A DNA stretch of 64,000 nucleotides from Solen grandis (Eukaryota > Mollusca > Bivalvia > Adapedonta > Solenidae). Within the stretch, counting starts at the first letter, position 1. Every line of letters starts with the position of its first letter. The position numbers were made by a program, and so were the translations under genes. Below, piece by piece: positions 32,061-44,634 of this stretch. The stretch covers positions 496,001 through 560,000 of the forward strand of contig CM037791.1 of assembly GCA_021229015.1 (NCBI GenBank), written 5' to 3'. Under the pieces are notes generated by a model. It made no database searches. It saw only the letters and a program-made list of their open reading frames with translations, and had not been told where the DNA came from.

Positions 32061-32136
32061 GTTACAGAAAACAATTGTTTCATTTTAAAATGCAGATGTA
32101 CTCTGGTGAGCGTCTATGGCCCTTGGGCCTCTTGTT

Positions 32137-32634
32137 TTGTTGTTGTTGCTGTTGTTGTTTTTAAATTCTTTTTAAAAGATGACAAGAGTTTCGAATTCCA
32201 CTTGACTTCCTACAAAACCACAAGACTTTTGTCTATACACAGTATTAGAAGTAGAGTTTTAAGAGTACCATTATTGGTGTGCTTTGCAGCTGAAACACCA
32301 GCTCTGCTGTTCAGGTTTGCTGGCATCAGGGATCAGTTTTTATTTGTGAAAATTAATCAATGAAGTAAATATTGGCCTGTTATGACAGTTCAGATTCTAG
32401 CGTTAACAAGATAAGAGAGAAGTCGGCTATAGGAGAACGGCTAGTACAGCAGTTTGTGGATACGTATCGGTGTTGCTGTGTTTGCTTCGATTGTTCCATT
32501 GGCGGGTTGTGAGTGTCAGTTTTATTGTATTTTTACACTTGTAATTAGAGACAGATTATTCTGTTTCTCAGGAAATAAACAATGATATGTTTTATAATAA
32601 ACATTGAGTTTGAGCTTTTATTTGAGACAAAACA

Positions 32635-32668
<34 letters not shown>

Positions 32669-32706
32669 ATGTGTGCTAACCTGCCATTGTTAGTTTCATG
32701 TCATTG

Positions 32707-32761
<55 letters not shown>

Positions 32762-35042
32762 TTTTTATTTTTTTTTATACTATAGTGCCAGTCACACTTT
32801 TTTTATATTTGTAAGGTGAATCTAAATAATAGTGGACTTTTTAATTGTCACCATTAAGATGTTGAACACATTTGCACTTTTAAAAACTTAGATTTTTGGC
32901 AGGTTCTTGAACTAAATAGACGGTACTCTTGGAATTAGATTTCATCTATATGCTATTCTATACTGCTGTTGTGTATACTGAGAGTTGCATGCAAAACATG
33001 TACGTCAGAAAAATGCCAATGTCCCCCAGAGTTGGGATGCATAATGCAGAAGTCGCCTGACTGTATGCCATTACACTGGGTACAGCAGGGCAGTTTGGCA
33101 GCGTAATTGAAATAAAAGTTTTGGAACTAGGCTTTGAGTGTGTTGCAAGGAGTTAATGGTCAATAAAATGTTGATATTGTGTGCATGTTAGAATGAGGCT
33201 GCAGTTAGATAGAAATTTGTTTGTGCAAGAATATCACTGGTTGTCAAGTAAAGCTGGAATGTAAAATATTTGCATATTGAGATCTAGAATTGATTTGAAC
33301 AAGGCTGCTTGCCTATGTCTTTTGGGGTGTTTTTGAATTTGTATCTTTTGTATATGTTTGATGTTTGGGGCATCGAAAGATTTTAAATCATGACATAGAT
33401 TCATTATAATGCACTACATTATTACACAACATCCAGTATAATACCAATTTTTTTTTTTGGTGTGTTTTGACAAGTTGAATTAAAGTGCATTTGAAGCATC
33501 GCCATTTGGACCTCAAATATTGCATTTAAATGGAGCTGCACTGTATCATTTATATGACAATCTATATTTTGCACTGACCATCATCACTGAATGATAATTG
33601 CTTGTAATAGTTTAATTTTGTAGGTGGATGTTGCGTGTGTGTGTTGGGGTGGGGTGAGGTGTCAATTCATTTGTAAAAACTGTTATCAAAGAGGAATTTA
33701 AAAAAATAGAAAATGCACTCTGAGCTTTCAGAGCTACAACTTTGACTTTAATATGACCTTGACCTCAATATGACTTTGACCTCCATATGACCGTGACTTA
33801 GATTCTTAATGAATATCTGTACTATATATGTGTATACATTAATTTGAAGCACATCAGTTTCCTGTGTCAAATTGTTAAATATATTTGTACAACAGTATTT
33901 CTGAGTCATATAGCGAGGTCCACTAAGAGGAACTCACTGAATGCGCAAAGTACCCGGTTAGATCCACTTAATTGCTCACAATCATGAAAAAAGTCTCAAG
34001 TTACCAGACCTTCAGTATAACTAAATGTTAGTAAGTCAGTGACTGTAATAATTTACTCAGCCATGGAGGACCGCGGTGTGAATATGTTCTAATTCATTTT
34101 TATGCTCTTGAGGAAGACTGATAAATTGATAGTCTGGGATGTTCTATTATATGGATTTCATGCATAATTTACTGAAAATTACTGTCCCATGACACCCCTA
34201 CTTTGTTTATTATAATTCCATTTAGATTATGTTTTGTTGTTGTTGTTTTTTTGTTTTTTTTGTTTTTTTGGGGGGGTTTTCTCTCTCCTCCCCACCCCAA
34301 TGTGACCTCCTCAGTACTCAGTATGTAAATAAAAGGGGTCAAATTTTGAAATATTTAGGGGTCATATAGATAATTTCAGGGTCATAATAGACAATTTGTA
34401 TATCATGGGGTAGTGTGCATGTCCATGTCTAAGTCATTCCATTCTGAAAAATGGTGTAAGGTTTGCTAGATCACATAAGTATATTATAGGCCCATGTCAT
34501 CTTGTCATTTCACTGATATTGCATGTTTATATCCTGAAACCCTTCTGAAATTTGCTACGGTTAATCTTATTAGAGGTTTCACTTCCGAAAATGGGTGGAC
34601 CAAACAAGTGTGAGAAAACATTATATCCTTCTCCCAGTCATAATTCTTTTGGCCACCTGCTCAAGAAAGGGATGAACTGCACTCTGAAATACAATCTGGC
34701 TGGCTGGTGTATTTCCATCTAAAATACGACTGTGCCTGTCTTTCACAGGAAAGGTATAAAGACTGACTTTCTTGTAAATGATGTGGACATTTTGTTATTG
34801 ACCTTAAGGGACTTGACAGTCAGCACCATATATCCTCAAAATGGCTATTTTAACCATTAGGTAATTAGGAAGGTACCAGACAGTATGACATAAATTCATC
34901 TGACTTGTAGTTCCTTTAAGGGCATCAGTAGCAGAACCGGCAACAACTTTCAAAGCAGATGGATTTAATTAACAGCTTGATCAGTGTTTATGCCGTGCAT
35001 GAATCTATATACTGAAAATTAAAACCAGAAGAATATGTCTAT
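32137..35042. other. Unassigned DNA with simple repeats
   Basis: Contains poly-T at about 32638-32663 and a (CAT)n run at 32708-32761 of about 18 units, which yields a false poly-His frame. Short TGACCTTGACCTC repeats lie at 33745-33790. AGCGAGGTCCACTAAG near 33912 resembles pogo-like ends but has no partner. No gene supported. Confidence 0.5.
32708..32761. repeat. (CAT)n microsatellite
   Basis: About 18 perfect trinucleotide units, flanked by T-runs. Confidence 0.95.
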
Positions 35043-36493
35043 GAGTTGAAGTTTCCATCTATATGTTCCTATAGAGATGAAGCATGCATCCATGTAACTA
35101 TAGAGATAATTCTTCCATCTTTGTAACCATATAGAGTTGAAGCTTCCATCTATGTTACTATAGAGATGAAGCTTCCATCTATGTTACTATAGATATGAAG
35201 CTTCCATCTATGTTCGTATAGAGATGAAGCTTCCATCTATGTAACTATATAGAGTTGAAGCTTCCATCTATGTTCCTATTGAGATGAAGCTTTCATCTAC
35301 CTAACTATATAGAGTTGAAGCTTCCATCTATGTTCCTATAGAGATGAAGCTTCCATCTACCTAACTATATAGAGTTGAAGCTTCCATCTATGTTACTATA
35401 GAGATGAAGCTTCCATCTATGTTACTATAGATATGAAGCTTCCATCTATGTTCCTATAGAGATGAAGCTTCCATCTATGTAACTATATAGAGTTGAAGCT
35501 TCCATCTATGTTCCTATAGAGATGAAGCTTCCATCTATGTTACTATATAGAGTTGAAGCTTCCATCTATGTTCCTATAGAGATGAAGCTTCCATCTACCT
35601 AACTATATAGAGTTGAAGCTTCCATCTATGTTCCAATAGAGATAAAGCTTCAATCTATGTAACTATATAGAGTTGAAGCTTCCATCTTTGTAACTATATA
35701 TATAGAGTTGAAGCTTCCATCTTTGTAACTATATATATAGAGTTGAAGCTTCAATCTATGTAACTATATATATAGAGATGATGCTTCCATCTGTGTAACT
35801 ATATAGAGATGAAGCTTCAATCTATGTTATTATATAGAGATGATGCTTCCATCTTTGTAACTATATGGAGATGAAGCTTCAATCTATGTAACTATATAGA
35901 GATGATGCTTCAATCTATGTAACTATATAGAGATGATGCTTCAATCTATGTAACTATATAGAGATGAAGCTTCCATCTGTGTAACTATATAGAGATGATG
36001 CTTCCATCTGTGTAACTTTATAGAGATGAAGCTTTAATCTATGTTACTTTATAGAGATGATGCTTCCGTCTGTGTAACAATATGGAGATGAAGCTTCAAT
36101 CTATGTAACTATATAGAGATGATGCTTCAATCTATGTAACTATATAGAGATGAAGCTTCCATCTATGTAACTATATGGAGATGAAGCTTCAATCTATGTA
36201 ACTATATAGAGATGATGCTTCCATCTGTGTAACTATATAGAGATGAAGCTTCAATCTATGTTACTATATAGAGATGAAGCTTCAATCTATGTAACTATAT
36301 AGAGATGAAGCTTCCATCTATGTTACTATATAGAGATGAAGCTTCCATCTATGTTACTATATAGAGATGAAGCTTCAATCTATGTTACTATATAGAGATG
36401 AAGCTTCCATCTTTGTAACTATATAGACATGAAGCTTCCATCTTTGTAACTATATAGAGATGAAGCTTCCATCTATGTTACTATATAGAGATG
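35043..36493. repeat. HindIII-containing 29/31-bp minisatellite, left block
   Basis: About 47 units of GAGATGAAGCTTCCATCTAT plus GTAACTATATA. Units are 31 bp, or 29 bp where one TA is missing; the two lengths alternate in the left third. Most units contain AAGCTT. Common variants are GAAGCTTCAATC and GATGCTTCCATC. It continues after an inserted element at 38117. Confidence 0.95.
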
Positions 36494-38116
36494 CATACCT
36501 GTCAAGTCTCACGCTTAAATCGTGATTCTCACGATTTTAAGTTCATGGTCACGATTTCACGATTTTTGGCCATTTTCTCACGATTTTTTATAAAAAAATA
36601 CCAAAAACATTGTGGGTCAGAAATTTTGTCTAATTTACCTTCTCTAATCGTTAAAACAACACAGGATGCAAGCCCCAATATACAGCCCACCCTGTGACGC
36701 TTGTCTAGGGGCATTCCAATATACAGGGTACGTCACAAAACTGGTTATCGCCGGTCTTGCTTATACTCGTATATCCCAGGGCATTCCAGGGCTTCCCGAG
36801 AGAAAATCCACCAATCACAATGTTGCTTGAATTTCCGAATCCCTCCGAGTCATATACGGGAATTATCGGTAACTATTACTTAAATTCCCGGACATTGCAT
36901 GATCACCATTCGCGCACTTAATGTCGACTGCAAAACATGAAGACTCCAGAAAATTGTAATTAAAATTTATATATCGATTGTATTTAAAATTTATATATCG
37001 AATGTTTAAAATATTCGACGTAACAACATATTTTGAAAGTAATACACATGGAGTGCAGCAAAAAACATCAAATTAACGCGGATTTACCCAAATTTATTCG
37101 TCAGCGTATTATTGATACCACTTTTTGCGTATGCGCATGCGCCATCTAAACGACATTTTGATACTACGGCAACAGCATTTGATTTGTAAACAGACACTTA
37201 AATGTTAATTATGAATCACTGAAGCATACTTCGACGTTCCTTCTTTTCATAACAATAAAAGTACTAACTGATTATTGTAATCTTTGTTATAATCGCCGTG
37301 AAAAAGACCGCTCACAATTATTTTTAAACCGAAAGTACATTACAAATCGAATGTCTACATGGTATTTTTACTGTTATCAATCGGTCATTCACATATAACA
37401 CAGCCACTATATGATGATTAGAATGATATAATTGCATACCAATATATTTAATCATATATAAAAACTGACTGAATTTATATAATAGATCTAGATCTAGCTA
37501 ATATTTATCCAGACTTGTTAAAGTCAAAGACATCAAAATTTTAGGTAGATCTAGATCTATCTGTTTTAGTCAGTTCTTTGTAGGATTTGAACCTTTGACC
37601 TCACATTTTTTAAAATAAAGTAATTCTTTTTCTATTGATATATTCTGAGTAATATACTTAAATGCTTACTCAAACCTCATGTATACATATGTGTCATTTC
37701 AGGAGCTTTTCAGTTGGACATACCGGCAACTATTTATCATGTATCATGAGATAAAAAGCTTATATATTCCTTTTTAATATGTGTCCAGTATTGGTGCTTT
37801 TGCTAAAGCAAAAATGTGCATTTATTTATTTGGTTGTTTTTCATGTTGATTTCTTTATTACATTTATGCTATGCATAGAAACCTATTTATCATGTATCAT
37901 GAAATAAATTTTTAAAAAATGTAATTTTTTCTTATTAATTTTGTAAAAGCATGGTAACACAGGACACAAGAAATTCATACTTAATGATCTCAAAAGGCAC
38001 CAGAATGCATAATTTAATGCATTTAAAAAAAAATTCTCCCAAACCCACACTCCCATCCGGTCTTGGCGACACGTAAAAATCTCACTCCTTGCCATTCTGA
38101 AATGTTGACAGGTATG
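36494..38116. mobile_element. Inverted-repeat DNA element inserted in the minisatellite
   Basis: 1623 bp with inverted ends CATACCTGTCAA and TTGACAGGTATG. GAGATG precedes the left end (36488-36493) and follows the right end (38117-38122), consistent with a 6-bp target duplication, although the host array itself repeats GAGATG. The left 100 bp carries at least five copies of TCACGATTTT-like motifs. No transposase frame is present. Superfamily not assigned. Confidence 0.75.
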
Positions 38117-38600
38117 GAGATGAAGCTTCAATCTATGTAACTATATAGAGATGAAGCTTCAATCTATGTAACTATATAGAGATGAAGCTTCCATCTATGT
38201 TACTATATAGAGATGAAGCTTCAATCTATGTAACTATATAGAGATGAAGCTTCAATCTATGTAACTATATAGAGATGAAGCTTCCATCTATGTTACTATA
38301 TAGAGATGAAGCTTCAATCTATGTAACTATATATAGAGATGATGCTTCTCTGTGTAATTATATGGAGATGAAGCTTCAATCTATGTAACTATATAGAGAT
38401 GATGCTTCCATCTGTGTAACTTATAGAGATGAAGCTTCAATCTATGTTCCTAGAGAGATGAAGCTTCACTGTATGTAAACATTATAGAGTTAAAGCTTAG
38501 CACAATGTTCCTTTAGAGATAAAGCTTCCATCTATTTTATACTTGTAGATAAAACCTCTAGTGATGAAGCTCTAGTCTACATACCTATAGAGATGCATCT
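38117..38600. repeat. HindIII-containing minisatellite, right block
   Basis: About 15 further units of the same 31-bp repeat, becoming irregular after 38430 (AAGCTTCACTGTATG, AAAGCTTAGCACAATG). The edge degeneration is typical of tandem arrays. Confidence 0.9.
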
Positions 38601-39020
38601 AAAGGCATTATGCTTTACCATCCTTTACTTTCTGTTTTGCTTTTAAGCGTTAAGACCATTTGAATTGTTCATTTTTTAAGTTAAACTTAATCCTCCATTG
38701 TTTTCAGCTGCTAAACCCTAGAGTTTGAGCTGGTTATTTTCCTAGATTCTGTCTAATGGGTTGTGATATTCCTCCACACTTCCTGTGTAAACATTCAAGA
38801 AAAATTGAGTACCCAGTCTGAGCATAATTCATTACTTCACACTTACAACCAGTACGGATTGGTTTCCAGCTTGTTTCAGGACTGGTACCACTGGGAGATC
38901 ATAATGATATAATGTTATAAAAATAAAATAGTATTGACTTTTCATTTATCAGCCAGCAGTTTTGTTTTAAGACACATGTATACTTAAGATGGAACATCAT
39001 TGATCATTTTTTCATGTGAC
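38601..39020. other. Unassigned non-coding DNA
   Basis: No feature recognised. Confidence 0.5.
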
Positions 39021-39208
39021 TTAACCCTTTCCCTCATATAGACTCATTTTGACGCACTCAATAGGTATCACATAAAGCCAGATCTGCAGAAAACAACAGT
39101 TAAACCTTACCAAATTTAATTACAAAATCCTCATTTCCAGACCACTGAGGAGCAGCGAACTGTTCGCACAGGTCTTTTCATGGTGTCCTCTATGAGGTAA
39201 AGGGTTAA
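39021..39208 (+). mobile_element. TTAA hairpin MITE, copy 7, palindrome collapsed
   Basis: TTAA-flanked copy with normal ends. The centre reads GCGAACTGTTCGCACAGG: only the base of the palindrome remains and about 50 nt are missing. Confidence 0.9.
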
Positions 39209-39928
39209 GCATAGGGTTTTGCTATTTTGTGTTGTTTAATTTTGATTATATCATTTGGTATTCAATTACGTTGGTTTCTGAAACAGAACAAGCCTTTTTC
39301 TGACAATGGGAAAAGAGCCATAATATCTTATGTGGGGGGGGGGGGGGGGGGGTGCTAGAAATTATAATTTTCTAAATTATTTAATATAGCAATTCCCTAA
39401 GAGGAAAACTGTATGAATATAAAGAAATATTTAGAGGTGAATTAAGACGCCTGTAAACAGTCTCTGATAATGAAGGAAAATATTCTGTGCAGATATCTGT
39501 GTAGCAGAAAACATTTCTTTGCCCATATAAGGCTTGTTTAATGTATTGTCTGCTCATAATGCAGACACAACTACAAGGCAGGGCACTGAGTCTTTTTATT
39601 GCACCTTCAGGGATAATCCTGTCTGAACACAAAAAAAAAAAATCATGAGAAACAAACATCTCATGTGGCAAATGTGTTAATGTCCAGTGAGAAGTTTAAA
39701 TCCTCTTTGTATAATGACTGATTTTTCCCTTATGCAGCAGATTTAAAAGAAATTCAAAAAGAGCGTAGAGCAAATCTCTTAAAAGTTCACCCAGTGATAA
39801 CGGTTGAATCTTAGATGATGAAAGATGCTTGGCTGAAAATAAGTGAGGCTTATTGAAATGTATTTATATTCGAATATGACAAATGTGATGAAATCAGCAG
39901 GTTACAATCTGTGTGTGTGGGGGGGGGG
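39209..39928. other. Unassigned DNA with G-runs
   Basis: Contains a G-run at about 39333-39352 and another at 39919-39928. No gene supported. Confidence 0.5.
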
Positions 39929-40293
39929 ATTAGGTTTTGTACTATTCCCTACTTATTTGTATTTGGATGAGAAGATAATAGTGTAAAACCTTAATTTAAG
40001 ACCTCCTCAGAAATCAGAGCATTTTGCTATATATTGGAAAAGTTGGTGGTCTTAATAGAGAGGTTTTATACTGGATAGTGTAATACCCTCTGCAATCTGA
40101 GTCTGGGCTTTAATCTACATAGATTTGACTCTGTACTGGAATAGCTTTGATCTTGCTTTTTTGTATTCTTTGATATTATATCTCCCTTACATGAAGCTCT
40201 ACCTGAAAGATTTTTCTGAGAATCATGTTCAAATCCCTATAGAAGCAAATGGGCATAGTTGAGTCTTGAGTATGAAAATCATACTTAAGTACC

Positions 40294-40470
40294 GGGTTCA
40301 AATCCCGGTAGGGACTTAGGATTTTTCATGTGAGGAAGTCTTCCAGCTGGCTTGCGGTAGGTTGGTGGTTCTACCCGGGTACCTCTGTGTACTCGGGGTC
40401 TTCCTCCAGCTGGACGTTGCTATATGATTGAAATACTATCGCAGCGATGGTAAACCCCAATACAACAACA
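40294..40470 (+). mobile_element. SINE family 2, 5'-truncated, copy in first duplicate
   Basis: Flanked by an 11-bp target duplication ACTTAAGTACC (40283-40293 and 40471-40481). It begins GGGTTCAAATCCCGGTAGGG, that is, at the B box of a tRNA-like head. Body text CTTCCAGCTGGCTTGCGGTA and GTGGTTCTACCCGGGTACC follows, and the 3' tail is CAATACAACAACA. The missing A box means 5' truncation on insertion. Confidence 0.8.
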
Positions 40471-40945
40471 ACTTAAGTACCATTTTTATTTTCAAGAACA
40501 CGGGGCCTGAACTGCTTGTGGTCTCTTATATGTCATTTTTCCGATAATTTTCATGTGCAAAAGAGGAGGGGGGGGGATTAGGTTTTGTACTATTCCCTAC
40601 TTATTTGTATTTGGATGAGAAGATAATAGTGTAAAACCTTAATTTAAGACCTCCTCAGAAATCAGAGCATTTTGCTATATATTGGAAAAGTTGGTGGTCT
40701 TAATAGAGAGGTTTTATACTGGATAGTGTAATACCCTCTGCAATCTGAGTCTGGGCTTTAATCTACATAGATTTGACTCTGTACTGGAATAGCTTTGATC
40801 TTGCTTTTTTGTATTCTTTGATATTATATCTCCCTTACATGAAGCTCTACCTGAAAGATTTTTTTTTTTTTGCTATATCAAAACAACTCTTGTTTTGGTC
40901 AGGCATAGACAAGGAACTTCTAAGTCAAGAGTATTTGCCCTTCCT

Positions 40946-41278
40946 GGCCCGGTGTTCTCAAAAATACATAAGTACGATCTCAGGCTTAAATCTGAGAATC
41001 ATGTTCAAATCCCTATAGAAGCAAATGGGCATAGTCTTGAGTATGAAAATCATACTTAAGTACCGGGTTCAAATCCCGGTAGGGACTTAGGATTTTTCAT
41101 GTGAGGAAGTCTTCCAGCTGGCTTGCGGTAGATCGGTGGTTCTACCCGGGTACCTCTGTGTACTCTGGGTCTTCCTCCAGCTGGACGTTGCTATATGATT
41201 GAAATACTATCGCAGCGATGGTAAACCCCAATACAACAACAACTTAAGTACCATTTTTATTTTCAAGAACACGGGGCC
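40946..41278. mobile_element. Short inverted-repeat MITE hosting a SINE
   Basis: Left end GGCCCGGTGTTCTCAAAAA, and inward from the right GGCCCCGTGTTCTTGAAAA. The SINE at 41065-41241 is inserted within it. In the first duplicate the left end is missing because of the 124-bp difference. Confidence 0.5.
41065..41241 (+). mobile_element. SINE family 2, 5'-truncated, copy in second duplicate
   Basis: Same element and same 11-bp flanks (41054-41064 and 41242-41252) as the copy at 40294-40470, so both derive from one insertion before the duplication. Confidence 0.8.
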
Positions 41279-41339
41279 TGAACTGCTTGTGGTCTCTTAT
41301 ATGTCATTTTTCCGATAATTTTCATGTGCAAAAGAGGAT

Positions 41340-43365
41340 AAAGGAAATTAGAGTACTTGTCAAGTTTTGACATATTTTGTCAAAGAAATTTGTATTTTTA
41401 TATATATTTCCGTGTCAAAGCTTGACATGTTGTGTAGATTTCTTTATCCCCATAGTAGAAGTCATTCTAACTACATGCTTACATATTATTTCACCCTTCC
41501 TCTGTTGACTGAATGTGTGTGTTTCTATATGTGTTCCGATTTATATGAAATTGAAAAGATATGAGTCCCAGGTGTTCACACCTATCTAGATATATTAGGG
41601 CTGCAGTCATTATGATGGCATGCTGCAAATGTGGAGACCACGGGTACACCAATGATGAAAGATCGTTCTACCATGACTGTGTCTCCCATGAGTGGCCATA
41701 CACTATCTTGCTATATTGATTATCCCTTAATATTTCATTACCAAAGGGCTCTGTGTATTAGCCTTTGTTTCTGACATGACTGCATGAGAGACATACAACA
41801 TTGACCTTGGCATTATGTAACTTGATTTTCATGGAGTTATCATGCACACAGATAATAAGTTTTTCGTACAACAATTAACATGATTGGTAAACCTAAAAAA
41901 TCTGGGTATAACTTAAGATGAGCTTTGTGGTCATGAATATGTGCTTGTAGCAATAAGCTACGTATGATCCAAAGATATCATTTCAAACTTGTAGTATGTA
42001 AAGTAAATGGATTACATTTTAGCCTGGTTATTATGAATCCTATATTTTGGGTCCAAGTCTAGACACTCCATTATATTGACCACTGACTAAAACTGAAAAA
42101 AATGAACCTTAAGTAAACCAAAGTAATCACAAAATAAGGTCATTAACACTTACCCTGCTGGAACCGTAAGTGCTAAACTTTGCCACCAGTAAAGAGCCAG
42201 GCCAGCCTGCACATTTATAATTATTAGTCACAAGCTTTATTTGTCATCCAATGAAAACACTGAATTCCTAGCTGTGTATTTTTTTGTGTGTTTATTTATA
42301 TAAAAGGACTAAACTCAATACTATATCAAATTTTGCTCACATCCCCTACTATTTTTCGTAGTACTATAGTATCAGCGTGTTTGTAAAATAGTCATTAATT
42401 TGACTATTTTTCATAGAGCTATCATAATAGCCAAATAAAACTTGCCACTAGGTATCTTTGCTTATCATCTGTAACTGCTCTACAGAAATCAGAAGCATTC
42501 TCCAGTTGCTATCCCTCCCTTCAGAGTTTCTTATTTCAGAAGAACAGCACCAGTGAACACTGACATCTACATAGATTTCTCATTATATATGATTTGTAAC
42601 TTGTGCATTGTCAGCATGTTTTATTGATGAGCAGGAAGTAGCAGAAGAAAGAGATTTTTTTTTTTTTAATGAGCTAGATCCTGATCTCAGATATTCATTT
42701 CAGTCTCACTTACGTTATGGCATCATCTTCTAGAGTTTACATGACCTCCTTCTTGTATTTCAGTTCCATCAAATTATCGTAGTGGATGAAGGCTGGCAAT
42801 TGTTCATTATCAGTTCTACTGGCATTATAAAATCTGGTTCAATCATTAAGAATAGGGACAGACTACCTTTGTTAATGAACACAAAATGTATGGATTTGCC
42901 GCTGATCATTTAATAATCTCTACAGAAATCTGCACCAGTATGAAAAACAAAAGCGGAGCGGATTTCAATAAAATTAAAAATTAAATGCTGTCTGTATTGT
43001 ACATTTTAGTGTCTGTTTCATAAATAACATTCCTCCAGGATGTGACAGGTGGTGTGATGATGAGGTTTTATACTAAAACATGGCACTGTGCTTCAGAAGC
43101 TTTTGTAACCATGACAACTATTTCTATATAAAATTTTACTTTGATTCTAGTTCATTAGAAATGTGTGACAGAAGTGGAGGTTGGAATCAGCAGCCTTATA
43201 TGATGAAAAAGGTTATTGTTTAATAGCCCCCAGTTAAGTCAATCTTAGGTCTAACCTTGGAGTCTTGAACACTTTGCTAAACCAGGTACCACTCATTTAC
43301 TCCATTTCTATTTTCAATATTCAGTTTACTTAACTTTTTATGAGGTAAAAAGGAGGAGGTTTTTG
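41340..43365. other. Unassigned DNA; MITE family G fragment at 42145-42212
   Basis: No gene recognised. The fragment ACCCTGCTGGAACCGTAAGT, TTTGCCACCAGTAAAGAGCC, AGGCCAGCCTGCACAT matches the left half of the MITE at 15448 and stops at the palindrome centre. Confidence 0.55.
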
Positions 43366-43462
43366 TCACCTACTGTACCCAGAGGTGACACATAGGGATC
43401 ATTTTTCTGTCGTTTGTCCGTCACACATTTCCCCTCATGCTACAGCTGGTGACACACGTGTG
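43366..43462 (+). repeat. GTGACACA repeat fragment
   Basis: GTCACCTACTGTACCCAGAG, GGTGACACATAGGGATCA and GGTGACACACGTGT match 23022-23132. Class unknown. Confidence 0.55.
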
Positions 43463-44400
43463 TTTATTAGCAATATTGCTTTCTGTATGTATTGGAAGAT
43501 ATTTCAAGATATCTAGACTTTGACCTCAAATGGTACTTTTCCTTTTAAGGACCTTCCTCCATCATCAAAACAAGAAATATCTTCAAAGAAAGATATTGGG
43601 TATAGACTAAGGTTAATAGAATGGTTATATGAAGCAAAGCATCACCTTCACCACAGTCAAAGCTAAACATTACCTCCTTAAGATGGTGAAACAGACTTTG
43701 ATAGTATGCAAATGTTTTAAATGTTTGGCCAGAAGCAGCTGTCAATTATTATGTGCATCTGAGGGAATGTTTGGATCAAATAATATATTTATCAAAGAAA
43801 CTGCAATTCAATCTGGATGCATTATTAATATTCCATAATTACGAAGTATATATTTTAGCAAGTTGTCATCTCAACAACCCTTTTTTCTCAGTATAGGCAT
43901 TTTCTTCCAATAAAAATTGTTCAAATATTCATTTGGTCTTATTTTTATGTCATCATCCGTTAAAAGTTCAAAAGCATTGAGGTTAGACAGCTAGGCTGAA
44001 GAAAAAAAAATGTGTTGAAGTATTTCCTACTCTGTATCACATGACTGCCTTGTTCTAGTGTGGAAGCTACACAATTTGCAAGGTTCTTATCCAGACAAAT
44101 TACTTTAGTCTGGTGTATTGTTGAATGTTTCAAACTCGTTCTCAATCTACCCTCAGACCCTGATTTGCATAACTGTGTTTTGGTTGCACTAATGTAAATG
44201 ATTCATTTAATCGACAAGTGTTCATAATGAAATGCTGTCTGACACAGTATGTGCTGGTGCAGCTAAATCTATCTATCATATGAAAAGTGGTACTGCTAAT
44301 AAAAATCTTCTCCTTTCTGTCGGAAGAAACCAAATCGGTCTGACTACCAGAGAAAAGCCGTGTTTCTGAAAGGCCAAGCTAACATCATTCCATTTACATT
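43463..44400. other. Unassigned non-coding DNA
   Basis: No gene, RNA or repeat recognised. Confidence 0.5.
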
Positions 44401-44409
44401 ACAATGGAC

Positions 44410-44634
44410 TAACCTGGGATCAAACCCAGGTTGTAATTGTGAAATACCAATATATTTATCATTGTGCCATCAGTACACAGAAAGGTATGTGGGTGCATGC
44501 CTTCCAGCTGGCTTGTAGCAAGGTAGATAGTTCTACCCGGATGCCTCTGTTCAGTCCATCTGTAATAGCTGATGTTGCTTATGACTGTGGCAGTGGTAGT
44601 CATCTCCAGCACAGCATAATACATGTAACAACAA
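44410..44634 (+). mobile_element. SINE family 2, diverged, next to a T-arm-like palindrome
   Basis: CCTTCCAGCTGGCTTG, AGTTCTACCCGGATGCCTCT and a (CAA)-like end ACATGTAACAACAAG match family 2. Just upstream, 44410-44431 reads AACCTGGGATCAAACCCAGG, which on the minus strand looks like a tRNA T-arm and may be a separate SINE head. Confidence 0.5.

Larger units (their letters stand above)
30670..32136 (+). mobile_element. AGCTCACC-family element with four 155-bp units
   Basis: Left hairpin AGCTCACCAGAGCACGAA with GTGCTCAGGGTAAGCT, then GTCGTCCGTCGTCGTCCGTC. The right end is CTGGTGAGCGTCTATGG then CCCTTGGGCCTCTTGTTT. The core has four nearly identical units starting at 30766, 30921, 31076 and 31230, with a fifth partial at 31385. 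A decayed TTAA MITE lies at 31982-32060. Confidence 0.8.
39929..41339. repeat. Direct tandem duplication (639 bp and 763 bp copies)
   Basis: 39929-40567 is repeated at 40577-41339 with very few substitutions. The main difference is 124 bp net present only in the second copy (about 40866-40991). Both copies start directly after a G-run. Each carries the same SINE and a short pogo-like inverted-repeat segment (39980-40083 in copy 1, ends GTGTAAAACCT and AGGTTTTATAC). Confidence 0.9.

Noticed and set aside
32582..32785. Frame with a long poly-His run
   Set aside because: Caused by the (CAT)n microsatellite between T-runs.
35043..36493. CRISPR-like array
   Set aside because: Units are contiguous tandem repeats without unique spacers, and the context is an animal genome. 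The same applies to 29837-30436 and 63365-63694.
40292..40308. tRNA gene suggested by a perfect T-arm
   Set aside because: No acceptor, D or anticodon arms; part of the stem is the target duplication of a truncated SINE.
40773..41018. 81-codon frame
   Set aside because: Lies within the tandem duplication and is broken in the other copy by the 124-bp difference.
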